From the NCBI GenBank assembly GCA_045539625.1, contig JAZQFS010000120.1, positions 1 through 56,188 on the forward strand: a stretch of 56,188 bases of DNA, written 5' to 3'. This document shows, one piece after another, positions 1-7,735 of this stretch. The position numbers were made by a program, and so were the translations under genes. How positions within the stretch are numbered: the first letter of the stretch is position 1; each line of letters starts with the position of its first letter. The notes beneath the pieces were generated by a model that was not told the origin of the DNA, ran no database searches, and saw nothing but the letters and a program-made list of their open reading frames with translations. The DNA comes from UMGS1387 sp045539625. Its GTDB lineage: Bacteria > Bacillota > Clostridia > Oscillospirales > CAG-382.

Positions 1-110
1 ATAAAGTGGGAACGGAAGATAACGCCACCGCCACCGAGCAACACTATATAGAGTTGTCTGTGATAGCGTTTCATCAAGTCCCCCTGTATCTTTAATTGAA
101 TATCATTCAT
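1..110 (-). CDS. Partial hypothetical membrane protein of the integrative element
   Basis: An open frame starts with ATG at 110 on the minus strand and runs off the window, giving 36 visible residues beginning MNDIQLKIQGDLMKRYHRQL. A G-rich ribosome binding site lies just upstream. Residues 21-32 (YIVLLGGGGVIF) could begin a membrane segment. The start is 13 bases after the stop of the upstream gene, so the two are probably one transcript in the element. The family is not recognisable from this fragment. Confidence 0.4.
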   Translation of the reverse strand, partial: MNDIQLKIQGDLMKRYHRQLYIVLLGGGGVIFRSHF

Positions 111-123
111 TAGTAATACCCCC

Positions 124-720
124 TTATATTCTTTCCATTTCAAGATTGCCACCGATAGCCTCGACAGCCTCAATTTTAGCCTGTATCTCCATTTCACCGT
201 AAGACGATGTAACTACTTCATAATAACAATCAACGCCATATGCGAGGTCTGGCATTGAGATAGAACGGTCTTGTATGGCGTTGTAGAGTTGGTCATAGCG
301 TTCATAGTACCTGTTAAGCAAAAGTTCCTGTAATCGTTCTTTGAACTCGTCCCTTATTTCAGCCTCACAACGCATTGTAGAGCGTTCTTCTCTCGACAGG
401 CTCAATATCTTATCCATTAGTTGAATGTCGTGCTGAACCCCTGTACTGCTGTAATACTTGCGGTCTGCGAGGCTGTCAATGTTAGCCTTTATCCAAGCCT
501 TGCCCTCGTTGGTAATGCGATACACTTCCTGCCTCTTGCCGTCTGGCAAGGTATGAGAACACTTTTCAAGTGTTCGGTCAAGCACCAGATTTTTCAGCCT
601 GTTCGGTGAAATAATCTGTGTTGCTTGTGATTTGGTGCAGACACCCGAACATCGTAAGGCATTGAGAAAATCAATGTCCTTGTGATTGACTGTCTGCACA
701 TAATGGGATTTTCTTCCCAA
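124..720 (-). CDS. Winged-helix-like protein of the integrative element
   Basis: The product of about 198 residues has an N-terminal region that reads as a winged helix. A short helix (DIDFLNALRCSGVC) is followed by a recognition-helix-like stretch (KSQATQIISPNRLKNLVLD), and then a wing ending in VYRITNEGKAWIK. The layout resembles replication-relaxation-type proteins of Gram-positive mobile elements, but this is a weak resemblance. The C-terminal half is helical and charged and is not recognised. The start is uncertain. A GTG at 729 abuts the G-rich ribosome binding site, while a TTG at 720 has proper spacing and is used here. A role in plasmid-like replication or regulation of the element is inference. 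Confidence 0.55.
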   Translation of the reverse strand: MGRKSHYVQTVNHKDIDFLNALRCSGVCTKSQATQIISPNRLKNLVLDRTLEKCSHTLPDGKRQEVYRITNEGKAWIKANIDSLADRKYYSSTGVQHDIQLMDKILSLSREERSTMRCEAEIRDEFKERLQELLLNRYYERYDQLYNAIQDRSISMPDLAYGVDCYYEVVTSSYGEMEIQAKIEAVEAIGGNLEMERI

Positions 721-744
721 GAAAATCACCCCCTTATACGCTCC

Positions 745-870
745 TGCGAGACCGAGCAGAACGAAGCAATGAAATTAACATTCGCATAAGAGAATGTGTT
801 GGCTGTGCAAAATTTCCTTGTGTGTAGTGCAAAATGAGTTTTTGCACTACGAGAGAAGCGAGGTCTCGCA
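745..870. repeat. Nested inverted repeats upstream of the element's left-facing genes
   Basis: The outer arms are TGCGAGACC at 745-753 and GGTCTCGCA at 862-870, a perfect 9-bp inverted repeat. Inside lies a perfect 11-bp hairpin, GTAGTGCAAAA at 824-834 and TTTTGCACTAC at 840-850. The intergenic gap 730-1015 separates divergent genes and holds no gene. The structure could be a regulatory site, a terminator, or a processing or origin site of the element. Confidence 0.6.
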
Positions 871-1015
871 CAATAATAATTATTTTATTTTTATTATTTT
901 ACTGTTCCAATAAGCATTTTATAACTATTTGACCGACAAATAATGACATTTTTTGAGGTTGGATAGCAATATACGATTTTTCGTTATAGATAAATAAATC
1001 AAAGGAGTTTTTATT

Positions 1016-1267
1016 ATGAAGAAATTTTTAGAAAAAGACATAAACAAGTATGTGAAAACCATCATAGCATATACGCTTCCATCTGGTTTTATAATCGAAG
1101 CAGACAAATGTGAAGAAGTCACTGAATTTTACATCTATCATAAGGACTATGGTATAAAGATGCTCATGTTTGGACTTTGTAATTGTGACACAGCAGAACA
1201 AGAAGAAATTCTATACGCAAATGCTCCACAATATATGGACATATACAAAGATGAGTATATGGATTGA
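1016..1267 (+). CDS. Small hypothetical protein of the integrative element
   Basis: This 83-residue protein begins MKKFLEKDINKYVKTIIAYT and has a good ribosome binding site (AAAGGAG at 1001-1007, 8 bases before ATG). It has no signal peptide or membrane segment. The middle contains two cysteines (CNC) and the C-terminus is acidic. Small proteins in this position, between the divergent left-facing genes and ardA, are common accessory genes of Tn916-like elements. No family is recognised and no function is proposed. Confidence 0.6.
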   Translation: MKKFLEKDINKYVKTIIAYTLPSGFIIEADKCEEVTEFYIYHKDYGIKMLMFGLCNCDTAEQEEILYANAPQYMDIYKDEYMD

Positions 1268-1404
1268 TGCTTATAACAAAATGCTCTGACCATTTTGCTA
1301 GAACATTTTTCTTGATTATTGAATTTAGACTGATATTCTTTTATATTCGACTTCTCTCGACAGTATAATCTAATATCCAAAAATACAGATAATGAGAGGA
1401 GTAA

Positions 1405-1941
1405 ATGGATATGAGTATGGAGATTTTTCTAACAAACTTAGGAAAGTATGTTGAGGGGTGTCTTGTGGGACAATGGGTGAAACTCCCTGTGCCAGAGGAC
1501 AAGCTCGAAAGTGTACTGAAACAAATCGGTATCAATGACGAGTACGAGGAGTATTTCATCACAGACTATGAAACATCATTTCACGGTCTGCGTGATGTAC
1601 TTGGAGAGTACGAAAGCATTGAAACGCTGAACGAACTGGCAGAAATGCTTGAATCCTTGTCAAGTGATGATGAGGACAAGTTGAGTGCTGTTCTGGAAGT
1701 GGAAAGTTGCAGAAATGTAACAGACATCAAGGGACTTATAGAAGCCCTTGACGAGTTCGACCTTATCACCGACATAGACGATGACGATGATTTAGGGCGG
1801 TACTTGATTGATGATTGTGGCGTTCTGTCTGTCCCAGAGCATTTACAGAACTACATAGACTATGAAGCCTATGGCAGAGATGTGCGGCTCGAAAGTAATA
1901 TCACATACACTTCATACGGTTGTCTTTTTGACAACCGATAA
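1405..1941 (+). CDS. ardA: Antirestriction protein ArdA
   Basis: ArdA proteins mimic the bend and charge of B-form DNA and occupy type I restriction enzymes, so an incoming conjugative element escapes cleavage. The 178-residue product begins with the family pattern IFLTNLGKYVEGCLVGQWVK and continues with YEEYFITDYE. It is extremely acidic, with runs such as DIDDDDD, which is how the DNA mimicry works. The length matches ArdA of Tn916. The start ATG at 1405 follows GAGAGGAG. The gene sits upstream of excisionase and integrase in the entry end of the element, as expected for an early-expressed protection gene. Confidence 0.9.
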   Translation: MDMSMEIFLTNLGKYVEGCLVGQWVKLPVPEDKLESVLKQIGINDEYEEYFITDYETSFHGLRDVLGEYESIETLNELAEMLESLSSDDEDKLSAVLEVESCRNVTDIKGLIEALDEFDLITDIDDDDDLGRYLIDDCGVLSVPEHLQNYIDYEAYGRDVRLESNITYTSYGCLFDNR

Positions 1942-1956
1942 AAAAACTTTTGTATA

Positions 1957-1974
1957 AGTTCTTTTAAAAGAACT
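1957..1974. promoter_or_regulatory. Perfect 18-bp palindrome after ardA
   Basis: AGTTCTTTTAAAAGAACT is a perfect palindrome 16 bases after the ardA stop and about 120 bases before the excisionase start. It has no T-tract that would make it a strong terminator, so a protein-binding site or an attenuator is equally likely. Confidence 0.45.
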
Positions 1975-2092
1975 AATGTCATCAAGTGAAAAATATTATA
2001 TGTTATTATAGAAGTGTAAGATAAAAACAAAAACAAGTTTTGTTTATACAATCTACATATAGATATTTAGTTTAGTAAAGGAGAACATTATT

Positions 2093-2296
2093 ATGAAATA
2101 TGAATCTAACACAAATAACAATATACCAAAGATGATGACAGTACGACAGGTAGCCTCAACAGGACTACTGCCCGAAAGTGCGATACGCAGACTTCTTCAC
2201 GAGAAGAAAATCCCTGCTGTGTATTCGGGAAAGAAAGCATTTATTAACTTTGATGTATTATGTGAGCAACTGGCGAATCTCTCGCCAGTTGCGTGA
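2093..2296 (+). CDS. xis: Excisionase, Tn916 Xis-like
   Basis: Excisionases bind the ends of the element and turn the integrase reaction toward excision. This 67-residue protein has the small winged-helix excisionase layout: MMTVRQVASTGLLPESAIRRLLHEKKIPAVYSGKKAFINFDVLCEQL. A helix-turn-helix is followed by a basic turn and a short strand. It has a strong ribosome binding site (AAAGGAG at 2078-2084). Its stop is 13 bases before the integrase start, and this xis-int order is the standard one for Tn916-type elements. Confidence 0.85.
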   Translation: MKYESNTNNNIPKMMTVRQVASTGLLPESAIRRLLHEKKIPAVYSGKKAFINFDVLCEQLANLSPVA

Positions 2297-2309
2297 AGGG
2301 AGAGTTATT

Positions 2310-3449
2310 ATGAATATCAGAGGCGTAACCAAACGTGGTGAAAATACATACCGTTTTACACTTTCGCTCGGATTTGACGGAAACGGTAAAAACATTCGGA
2401 AAACGATGACGTTCAAAGTGCCAGAAGGAACAGCACCTACAAAGGCTGAAAAAATGGTGATGGAGGCATATAACGATTTTCAGAAAAAGCACAAGAACAC
2501 ACAGGACTTGGAAGAGCATATGCGTTTCAAGGAACTTGTGGATATATACTTTCGTGATTTTGCTCCAAACAAGTTGAAGCCTGTAACGAGGTATAACTAT
2601 GAAAGGGATTTGAATATCCACATACTGCCTGTTTATGGGAACAGAAAAGTAATGAGTATCAAGACATCTGAACTCACAACATTTTTTACAGGACTTCCGC
2701 TATCTTCTGAAACGACAAGAAAGTTAAAGACAATAATGTCAAGCGTGCTGTCTTTTGGAGTTAAACAGGGATATATCACGCATAACCCTTGCAGTGGAGC
2801 TTTACATAAGGAAGATGCTTCGGAAGCAAAGAAAATCAAGTATCTAACTCCAGAACAATGCCGTAAATTGATGAAACTTACCAGCGAATACAGTTCATTC
2901 AACACTATCGTAAAATTTCTGATATTTTCAGGAATGAGAGTAGGAGAATGTCTTTGCCTTAGGTGGAGCAATCTAGACTGGGAGAACAGTACGATAGGGG
3001 TGCGTAAAACACTTGCGTATGCTTATAAGGAGAAATACGAATCCTCTACCAAAAATGAAACTAGTTACCGAACACTTAAACTTGGAGAGTTTTCTATGTC
3101 AATACTTCGAAAGCACAAAGAAGAACAGGACAAACTCAAAGCGATTGTCGGTGATGCGTGGGAACACCCAGATTTTATATTTACCACTGAAATTGGTGAA
3201 TATATGAATTATTGTAGTGTGAATGACAAACTCAAAAAGCTTCTCAAAAAGAATGATTTGCCTTGTGTTACTGCTCACGCACTGCGCCACAGCAACGCCA
3301 GTCTTCTCATCAATAATGGGGTTGATATAAAGGCTGTTTCCTCGCAATTAGGTCATTGTAACATAAATATAACGGCTGACACCTACGGACATATTTTCGA
3401 TGAGTACAAAGCAAGAATCGCCAAGAGCCTTGAAGATAGCCTTTTTTAA
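2310..3449 (+). CDS. int: Tyrosine integrase of the conjugative element
   Basis: This site-specific recombinase of 379 residues inserts and excises the element. It has an N-terminal arm-binding region (about 1-65), a SAM-like core-binding domain (about 70-160) and a C-terminal catalytic domain. The catalytic set is visible: Arg210 in GMRVGE, His323 and Arg326 in HALRH, His349 in LGHCN and the nucleophile Tyr359 in ADTYGH. A longer frame opens at 2178, but ATG 2310 is chosen because it follows GAAGGGAGAG and lies after the excisionase stop. A strong hairpin follows the stop. The domain plan matches the Tn916 integrase family. Confidence 0.93.
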   Translation: MNIRGVTKRGENTYRFTLSLGFDGNGKNIRKTMTFKVPEGTAPTKAEKMVMEAYNDFQKKHKNTQDLEEHMRFKELVDIYFRDFAPNKLKPVTRYNYERDLNIHILPVYGNRKVMSIKTSELTTFFTGLPLSSETTRKLKTIMSSVLSFGVKQGYITHNPCSGALHKEDASEAKKIKYLTPEQCRKLMKLTSEYSSFNTIVKFLIFSGMRVGECLCLRWSNLDWENSTIGVRKTLAYAYKEKYESSTKNETSYRTLKLGEFSMSILRKHKEEQDKLKAIVGDAWEHPDFIFTTEIGEYMNYCSVNDKLKKLLKKNDLPCVTAHALRHSNASLLINNGVDIKAVSSQLGHCNINITADTYGHIFDEYKARIAKSLEDSLF

Positions 3450-3450
3450 A

Positions 3451-3489
3451 AACAACGGAGCATAATCCATTTGGGTATGCTCCGTTGTT
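3451..3489 (+). terminator. Integrase terminator hairpin
   Basis: A perfect 14-bp stem (3451-3464 with 3476-3489) around an 11-base loop starts two bases after the integrase stop. The downstream run is only AT-rich rather than a pure T-tract. Its 3' end overlaps the -35 of the next gene's promoter. Confidence 0.75.
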
Positions 3490-3516
3490 GATTTATTTAC
3501 AGATTTATGGTATAAT
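3488..3516 (+). promoter_or_regulatory. Sigma-A promoter of the nuclease-like cargo gene
   Basis: TTGATT (3488-3493), a 17-bp spacer and a perfect TATAAT (3511-3516) lie 35 bases before the ATG at 3551. The cargo gene therefore has its own promoter independent of the integrase transcript. Confidence 0.7.
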
Positions 3517-3550
3517 AATTGATAAAGAAAATGAGTTTTAGAGGTGCGTT

Positions 3551-4480
3551 ATGGGGACTTTGGACTTTACATATGAGATGCCTGATAATTTTAAAAAACG
3601 TGTTATTCAGTATTTACAACAAATGAGTAATGATAATGTAGTAAATGCGTTTATTCGTTGTGAATATGAATACGAAAAAGTAAATTTTGCTTATTACGCA
3701 GGATTAACAGGTGATAATTGGAACAAATATGCTCTTGATTTTTCTATTGAAGGAGCAAAGAATGATATATCTGTTTTGAAAATGGCTGATAGAGTATTAA
3801 AAAATGTGATTGATAAAGCACTTAAACCTAGTGAATCGGGGTTTCTTATTAGAAATATTTTTTATCTTGATAATGATGATTCATTTAGTGTTTCCAAAGT
3901 ACCATCTTCTAACGAAGAAAGACTAAATGCGGATATTGAAAGTGCCAAAAGTGTTCTGAATGACTTTATTCAAATAGGAGAAAGGATATGTTTAAATCAT
4001 TCATTTAATACCTCAAGTTCTGAAAATACAATCAATGATGCTTTTAGGGACATGCTTTCTATAAAAGGCTATAATGAGGTAAAAGACCAATCACGACATG
4101 GAATATCTTCAAGTGGCAAAGATGCGGGAGAGGTTGATATATTACTTACAAAAGATGGTAGAGAAATAGCTATATTCGAAGGGTTAAATTTAAGTAGTGT
4201 AAATACCTCATATATAGATGAACATATAGACAAAGCAATAATAAATTATAATGCTTTAGGAACTGCGACTTTTGTGGTGGCATATGTTTGTTCAGCTAAC
4301 TTTGAGGATTTTTGGGAAAGATATTCCAATCATATAAAGGATTACAAATTTCCATTACAAGTAAAAAAGTCATTTTGCATTCTACCTTATCCAAATGCGG
4401 CAATACGATGTGCGACACTTATATTGTCAAGGGATGATTATGATTTCCCTGTATATTTTATGGCATTAAAGATAAGTTAG
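3551..4480 (+). CDS. PD-(D/E)XK nuclease-like cargo protein, possible defence gene
   Basis: The product has 309 residues. Residues 1-150 are not recognised. The C-terminal half (about 155-300) has a restriction-endonuclease-like pattern: an N-terminal helix with E158, then Y174..D179 and GISSSGKDAGEVDILL with Asp196, followed by IAIFEGLNL with Glu210. The usual lysine of E-x-K is replaced by leucine (E-G-L). From memory, a similar C-terminal domain with E-A-L-x-L recurs in other bacterial proteins of likely defence function; this needs a profile search. The gene is AT-rich, has its own promoter and lies between integrase and chromosome, a common cargo spot. Nuclease activity is inference. Confidence 0.6.
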   Translation: MGTLDFTYEMPDNFKKRVIQYLQQMSNDNVVNAFIRCEYEYEKVNFAYYAGLTGDNWNKYALDFSIEGAKNDISVLKMADRVLKNVIDKALKPSESGFLIRNIFYLDNDDSFSVSKVPSSNEERLNADIESAKSVLNDFIQIGERICLNHSFNTSSSENTINDAFRDMLSIKGYNEVKDQSRHGISSSGKDAGEVDILLTKDGREIAIFEGLNLSSVNTSYIDEHIDKAIINYNALGTATFVVAYVCSANFEDFWERYSNHIKDYKFPLQVKKSFCILPYPNAAIRCATLILSRDDYDFPVYFMALKIS

Positions 4481-4505
4481 TATTTAATGTTATTATCTGT
4501 TTCTT

Positions 4506-4611
4506 GGTGCAAATTTGGTGCAAAATTCTATGATACGATATAGATTTTATCAAACGATATACAATCACATCTACACAAAATCCCACAATATAAGCGTTTT
4601 TCAACGATATT
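4506..4611. repeat. Clustered direct repeats, candidate integrase arm sites
   Basis: Two adjacent copies of GGTGCAAA-type repeats (GGTGCAAATTT 4506-4516, GGTGCAAAATT 4517-4527) are followed by three copies of ACGATAT (4535, 4554, 4604). Arm-binding sites of Tn916-like integrases are short direct repeats near the element ends. This position, outside the last cargo gene, is where they would be. The assignment is inference. The rest of the gene-free stretch 4481-4922 holds a diverged repeat copy and a promoter. Confidence 0.45.
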
Positions 4612-4676
4612 AAACGTCATAAACGCAACAGGGAAAACTCAAAGAGATAATGATTGCCCTATCGGGCGTTATCAAC

Positions 4677-4771
4677 AAATCCCGAAACCAATACGGTTTC
4701 GTGATTTTTCTGTATGTTGTTGTTTTGTGTTTTACCACAAAATTGTCACAAATACATGTTTTGCCTGATAA
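4677..4771. repeat. Diverged 95-bp direct repeat, copy 1
   Basis: The repeat begins AAATCCCGAAACCAATACGG and includes the hairpin CGAAACC-N5-GGTTTCG followed by a T-rich run. A related copy lies at 6834-6925. The first 25 bases are identical and the rest is recognisably similar. Confidence 0.7.
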
Positions 4772-4837
4772 GCAATAAAAAAATGAGAAAATGTGCAAAT
4801 CCAGTTGTAAAATACAAATAAACTGTTCAATTTTACA

Positions 4838-4866
4838 TTGCAAAACATGCAATCCTGAATTATAAT
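4838..4866 (+). promoter_or_regulatory. Sigma-A promoter of the PHP gene
   Basis: TTGCAA (4838-4843), a 17-bp spacer and TATAAT (4861-4866) lie 56 bases before the start codon at 4923. Confidence 0.6.
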
Positions 4867-4922
4867 GATGTTAATTAAATAAATTGCCGCATTAAGAGCA
4901 TACGAAAGGCAGAGATAAAAAT

Positions 4923-5957
4923 ATGAAACATTATTTGCTCCCCGATAAAGGTCAGTTTTATAAAGCTAATCTTCACTGCCATACAAACTGTTCCGACGGA
5001 CGTTATACTCCCGAGGAAATAAAAAAGATGTATTCTGAAAAAGGATACAGCGTTGTGGCATTTACCGATCATGAGGTTATGATTCCGCAGAATCATCTGA
5101 CGGACGATAGCTTTCTTGCTATTACAGGCGTGGAATATGCAGCAAATATCGGCAACTATGATATGCTGGCATCGGCGCATCTTAACTTTCTTTCCAAGGA
5201 TAAAAACAGACGTACTTTCCCGGGGTTCAGAGCATCAAAGCTGTGGAAAGCCATTGAACACATGAATGCTTTTATTGATGACGATATGCGTCAATATACC
5301 GATGAGCTTGTACCTGAATACAGCGATAAATTCTTCAACGGAGTTATTAAAAAGTGTAATGAAGAAGGCTTGCTTGTTACGTTGAATCATCCTGTAAATT
5401 CATTGCAGAACTTCAATGACTACGGTAATTTAAAGGGACTGTGGGGGATGGAATGTCATAACGGAGGACCTGAGGTAAGCGATTTTCCCGAAAGTATGTT
5501 ACCGATTGTTGAAATGCATAGAGTGGGAGAAAAGATTCTTCCCGTTGCGGCAGACGACACTCATGGAGAAAATACACTTTTCGGCGGCTTTAATATGATT
5601 AAGGCTGAAAAGCTTGACTATGATACTATAATGACAGCACTTGAAAAGGGTGATTTTTACGCATCGCAGGCACCTGAAATATATGAGCTTTATGTGGAAG
5701 ACGGAATTGTTCATGTAAAGTGCAGTGATGCTCATGCAATAATCCTCAATACAATGCAGCGATTCAGCAGAAAAGTAATTGCACCGAGCGGCGAAACTAT
5801 CAATGAAGCACATATTGATATTAATGTATTTTTGGATATGTGCCGTGAAAAGGCGTCCATACTTCCTTACGGAAATTTTATCCGCATTGAGGTTGTGGAT
5901 AAGAATTTCAAGCATGCTTATTCAAGATGCTATTACCTCGATGAATTTATAGATTAA
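4923..5957 (+). CDS. PHP-domain metal-dependent phosphoesterase
   Basis: PHP domains hydrolyse phosphate esters with two or three metal ions. The 344-residue protein shows the family ligands: HCH near residue 18-20 followed by SDG, FTDHE near 47-51, an NHP histidine near 155, and ADDTHG near 211-216. The layout matches stand-alone PHP proteins related to the TrpH/YciV type rather than the PHP domain of DNA polymerase III. There is no signal peptide, so it is cytoplasmic. The C-terminal 100 residues look like a small beta domain. It lies 35 bases upstream of an acetyltransferase gene and probably shares its transcript. The substrate is unknown; a nucleotide or sugar phosphate is likely. Confidence 0.8.
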   Translation: MKHYLLPDKGQFYKANLHCHTNCSDGRYTPEEIKKMYSEKGYSVVAFTDHEVMIPQNHLTDDSFLAITGVEYAANIGNYDMLASAHLNFLSKDKNRRTFPGFRASKLWKAIEHMNAFIDDDMRQYTDELVPEYSDKFFNGVIKKCNEEGLLVTLNHPVNSLQNFNDYGNLKGLWGMECHNGGPEVSDFPESMLPIVEMHRVGEKILPVAADDTHGENTLFGGFNMIKAEKLDYDTIMTALEKGDFYASQAPEIYELYVEDGIVHVKCSDAHAIILNTMQRFSRKVIAPSGETINEAHIDINVFLDMCREKASILPYGNFIRIEVVDKNFKHAYSRCYYLDEFID

Positions 5958-5992
5958 GATGACGTTATGTATTTAATAATAGGAGAATCGCT

Positions 5993-6742
5993 ATGATAAA
6001 GAGTGAAAAGTATATTGTCGGAACAGAAAAAGACCATGTTTATAAATCTCTTTATGAAATGATACCGCAGGAAGATGTGTATATGCACCTTCGCCTGTCG
6101 GGACAGCTCAATGATGTTTGTCACGATATGTACTTTCTTACACATGAGGACGGCAAGGGCTTGTCACGTGTTTGGATGTGCTACGGCAGACATGAAAGAC
6201 CTGTTTGTAACTGGGGTGCAGTGTTTACACAGGAAGAAGCAAGAGGAAAAGGGTATTGTGCAAAAAATCTTGATTATTGCTTTGAGGTTGTTGATGCTCT
6301 TGAAAATCCGCCTGTTGCACTTTTCTGTACTGCTGCAGAAATAACAAAATTCTATAGAAAATACGGCTTTGTACCTGCTATCAAGGGAGCTGAAATGGGT
6401 CCGTTGTATAGACCGTGCGGTGACAATCCTGCAACATTTCAGGAGTTTTGCGAAAACTACTTTTTGCCTACAGATGAACTGATTATTAAAGATGCGGACT
6501 TCGGCTGGCGAAATGAAGTTGATTGCCTTTTGAAATTTGCACTGAGGGATATGGGAATAAAACTGGAGATTAACGGTATTGACGAAATAAGATTGGCACT
6601 TATGGACGATCCAAATAGAGCAAGAATTGTTATGTCCAAAGAGAATAAGTGTGTCGGCTGGATGCTTGACGGTGTTATGCAGCTTCATCCTGCCTATGAA
6701 AATGTTAGTAAGATTACGGATTTGTCAACGAAAAAAGCTTGA
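5993..6742 (+). CDS. GNAT-family N-acetyltransferase
   Basis: The 249-residue protein carries the acetyl-CoA pyrophosphate-binding motif A in VFTQEEARGKGYCAKNL (about 77-93; Q/R-x-x-G-x-G/A variant RGKGY). It also has the motif B helix KFYRKYGF (about 119-126). The remaining C-terminal half, after about residue 140, is a separate region of unknown role. It is preceded by AGGAG at 5981-5985 and follows the PHP gene on the same strand. GNAT enzymes acetylate small amines, peptides or antibiotics; nothing here names the acceptor. Confidence 0.7.
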   Translation: MIKSEKYIVGTEKDHVYKSLYEMIPQEDVYMHLRLSGQLNDVCHDMYFLTHEDGKGLSRVWMCYGRHERPVCNWGAVFTQEEARGKGYCAKNLDYCFEVVDALENPPVALFCTAAEITKFYRKYGFVPAIKGAEMGPLYRPCGDNPATFQEFCENYFLPTDELIIKDADFGWRNEVDCLLKFALRDMGIKLEINGIDEIRLALMDDPNRARIVMSKENKCVGWMLDGVMQLHPAYENVSKITDLSTKKA

Positions 6743-6803
6743 TTTTGTCTTGTGTGCATAAAAATAAATATTATTACGACTAAAAGTTGTGATACAATTA
6801 TTC

Positions 6804-6825
6804 AGCACTCACATATGTGGGTGCT
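6804..6825 (+). terminator. Hairpin after the GNAT gene
   Basis: AGCACTCACAT pairs with ATGTGGGTGCT (one G-U pair) with no bases between the arms. It lies 60 bases after the stop. It lacks a T-tract, so it is a weak terminator, but the stem matches the terminators at 7635 and 9923. Confidence 0.45.
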
Positions 6826-6833
6826 ACAGACTG

Positions 6834-6925
6834 AAATCCCGAAACCAATACGGTTTCGGTATTTTTCTGTATATTGCTGTTTTATGTTTAACCGCAAATT
6901 TGCCGCAAATATTGTTTATTGTGAT
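6834..6925. repeat. Diverged direct repeat, copy 2
   Basis: This is the second copy of the repeat at 4677-4771. It shares the identical 25-base start and the same CGAAACC-N5-GGTTTCG hairpin. The pair brackets the PHP and GNAT genes. No gene is seen in 6743-6996. Confidence 0.7.
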
Positions 6926-6996
6926 AATAGGTCAGAAGAGACCGTCTTCGCCTTTCTGACTGTAATTTGACTGTTAGACATACTTGGATTTATCAA

Positions 6997-7470
6997 TCAT
7001 TCATCTTCATGCTCTGTCAGTATTTTATTGAGCGCACGCACAAAATCGTGGTAACCTTTTGGAAAGTTTTCAGAGCCATTGGCATATATCTCTTGTCCGT
7101 CATTTACGGTAGCCCTGAAGTCAAACATTGTCCCGTCTTTCACATTTTTCGGGTGCTTGCCGTGAAATCCGTCCCAGCTGATTACACCGCAGGTATTCAT
7201 TAGTTCAATAAAATCTGTAGTGTCACAAACAGCACTTGCTTCAAGCTCAAGCGTATCTACTCCGTTTGAATATACTTTTCTGAAACGCCTGAGTTCTGTT
7301 TTCCCGTCTTCGTTTGTGATTTCATACACATTACAAAATCTCATTCCTTGCAAAGTGAGCGTCATCGTTTTAATTGAGGTAACAGTTTTTCTGCAATCAT
7401 CTGCGCAACCGCACAGTCCGATTGATGTCGAAAGCAGCATAGTGGTTATTAAAGTAATGAACCTCTTCAT
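6997..7470 (-). CDS. Small lipoprotein of unknown function
   Basis: The product of about 157 residues starts MKRFITLITTMLLSTS and has a lipobox LCGC, so it should be lipid-anchored on the outer face of the membrane. The ATG at 7470 is chosen over an upstream frame because GAGGAG lies 7 bases before it. The mature part has beta-rich stretches (MTLTLQGMRFCNVYEIT, TMFDFRATVNDG) and no recognised domain. It is transcribed alone and divergently from the cyclase-family gene. Confidence 0.65.
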   Translation of the reverse strand: MKRFITLITTMLLSTSIGLCGCADDCRKTVTSIKTMTLTLQGMRFCNVYEITNEDGKTELRRFRKVYSNGVDTLELEASAVCDTTDFIELMNTCGVISWDGFHGKHPKNVKDGTMFDFRATVNDGQEIYANGSENFPKGYHDFVRALNKILTEHEDE

Positions 7471-7634
7471 AAAAGCACTCCTCAAATCAAATTTTATCTG
7501 TCTTGCAAATTCTTATTTATCGAACTGTTCAGACCTTTTACCTGACTTTTATTATGTTATATCATATAAGTGTGAATAAATAAAGAATTTTTCTGTTTAG
7601 ACGGAGATAATGAATGCACTGTCGGTCTGCTCTC

Positions 7635-7664
7635 AAAGCACTCGCATTTTGCGGGTGCTTTTTT
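7635..7664 (+). terminator. Orphan terminator in the lipoprotein-cyclase gap
   Basis: AAAGCACTCGCA pairs with TGCGGGTGCTTT around a 3-base loop and runs into a T-tract. No plus-strand gene precedes it within the divergent gap 7471-7735. It may end a small RNA or be left from an older arrangement. Confidence 0.8.
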
Positions 7665-7675
7665 GTGGAATAGTA

Positions 7676-7703
7676 TTGATTTTTTCCAAAATTGTGATAA
7701 AAT
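7676..7703 (+). promoter_or_regulatory. Promoter of the cyclase-family operon
   Basis: TTGATT (7676-7681), a 16-bp spacer and TAAAAT (7698-7703) lie 32 bases before ATG 7736. The match is moderate. Confidence 0.5.
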
Positions 7704-7735
7704 TATAGTGTAAATAGTAAACCTCGGAGGCAGTT

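Larger units (their letters stand above)
1..4620. mobile_element. Right end of a Tn916-like integrative conjugative element
   Basis: The stretch carries, in order, a winged-helix-like protein, a small protein, ArdA, an excisionase and a tyrosine integrase. That excisionase-integrase order at one end is typical of Tn916-type elements. The left end and the conjugation genes lie outside the window. A cargo gene (3551-4480) sits between integrase and chromosome. The outer boundary is placed near 4620 because the clustered direct repeats end there and the next gene, a PHP enzyme, looks chromosomal. No core att site can be identified without the other end or an empty site. Confidence 0.75.

Noticed and set aside
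6752..7203. Two plus-strand open frames between the GNAT and lipoprotein genes
   Set aside because: They cross a hairpin and a direct-repeat copy and the second overlaps the lipoprotein gene on the opposite strand. Neither has a ribosome binding site.
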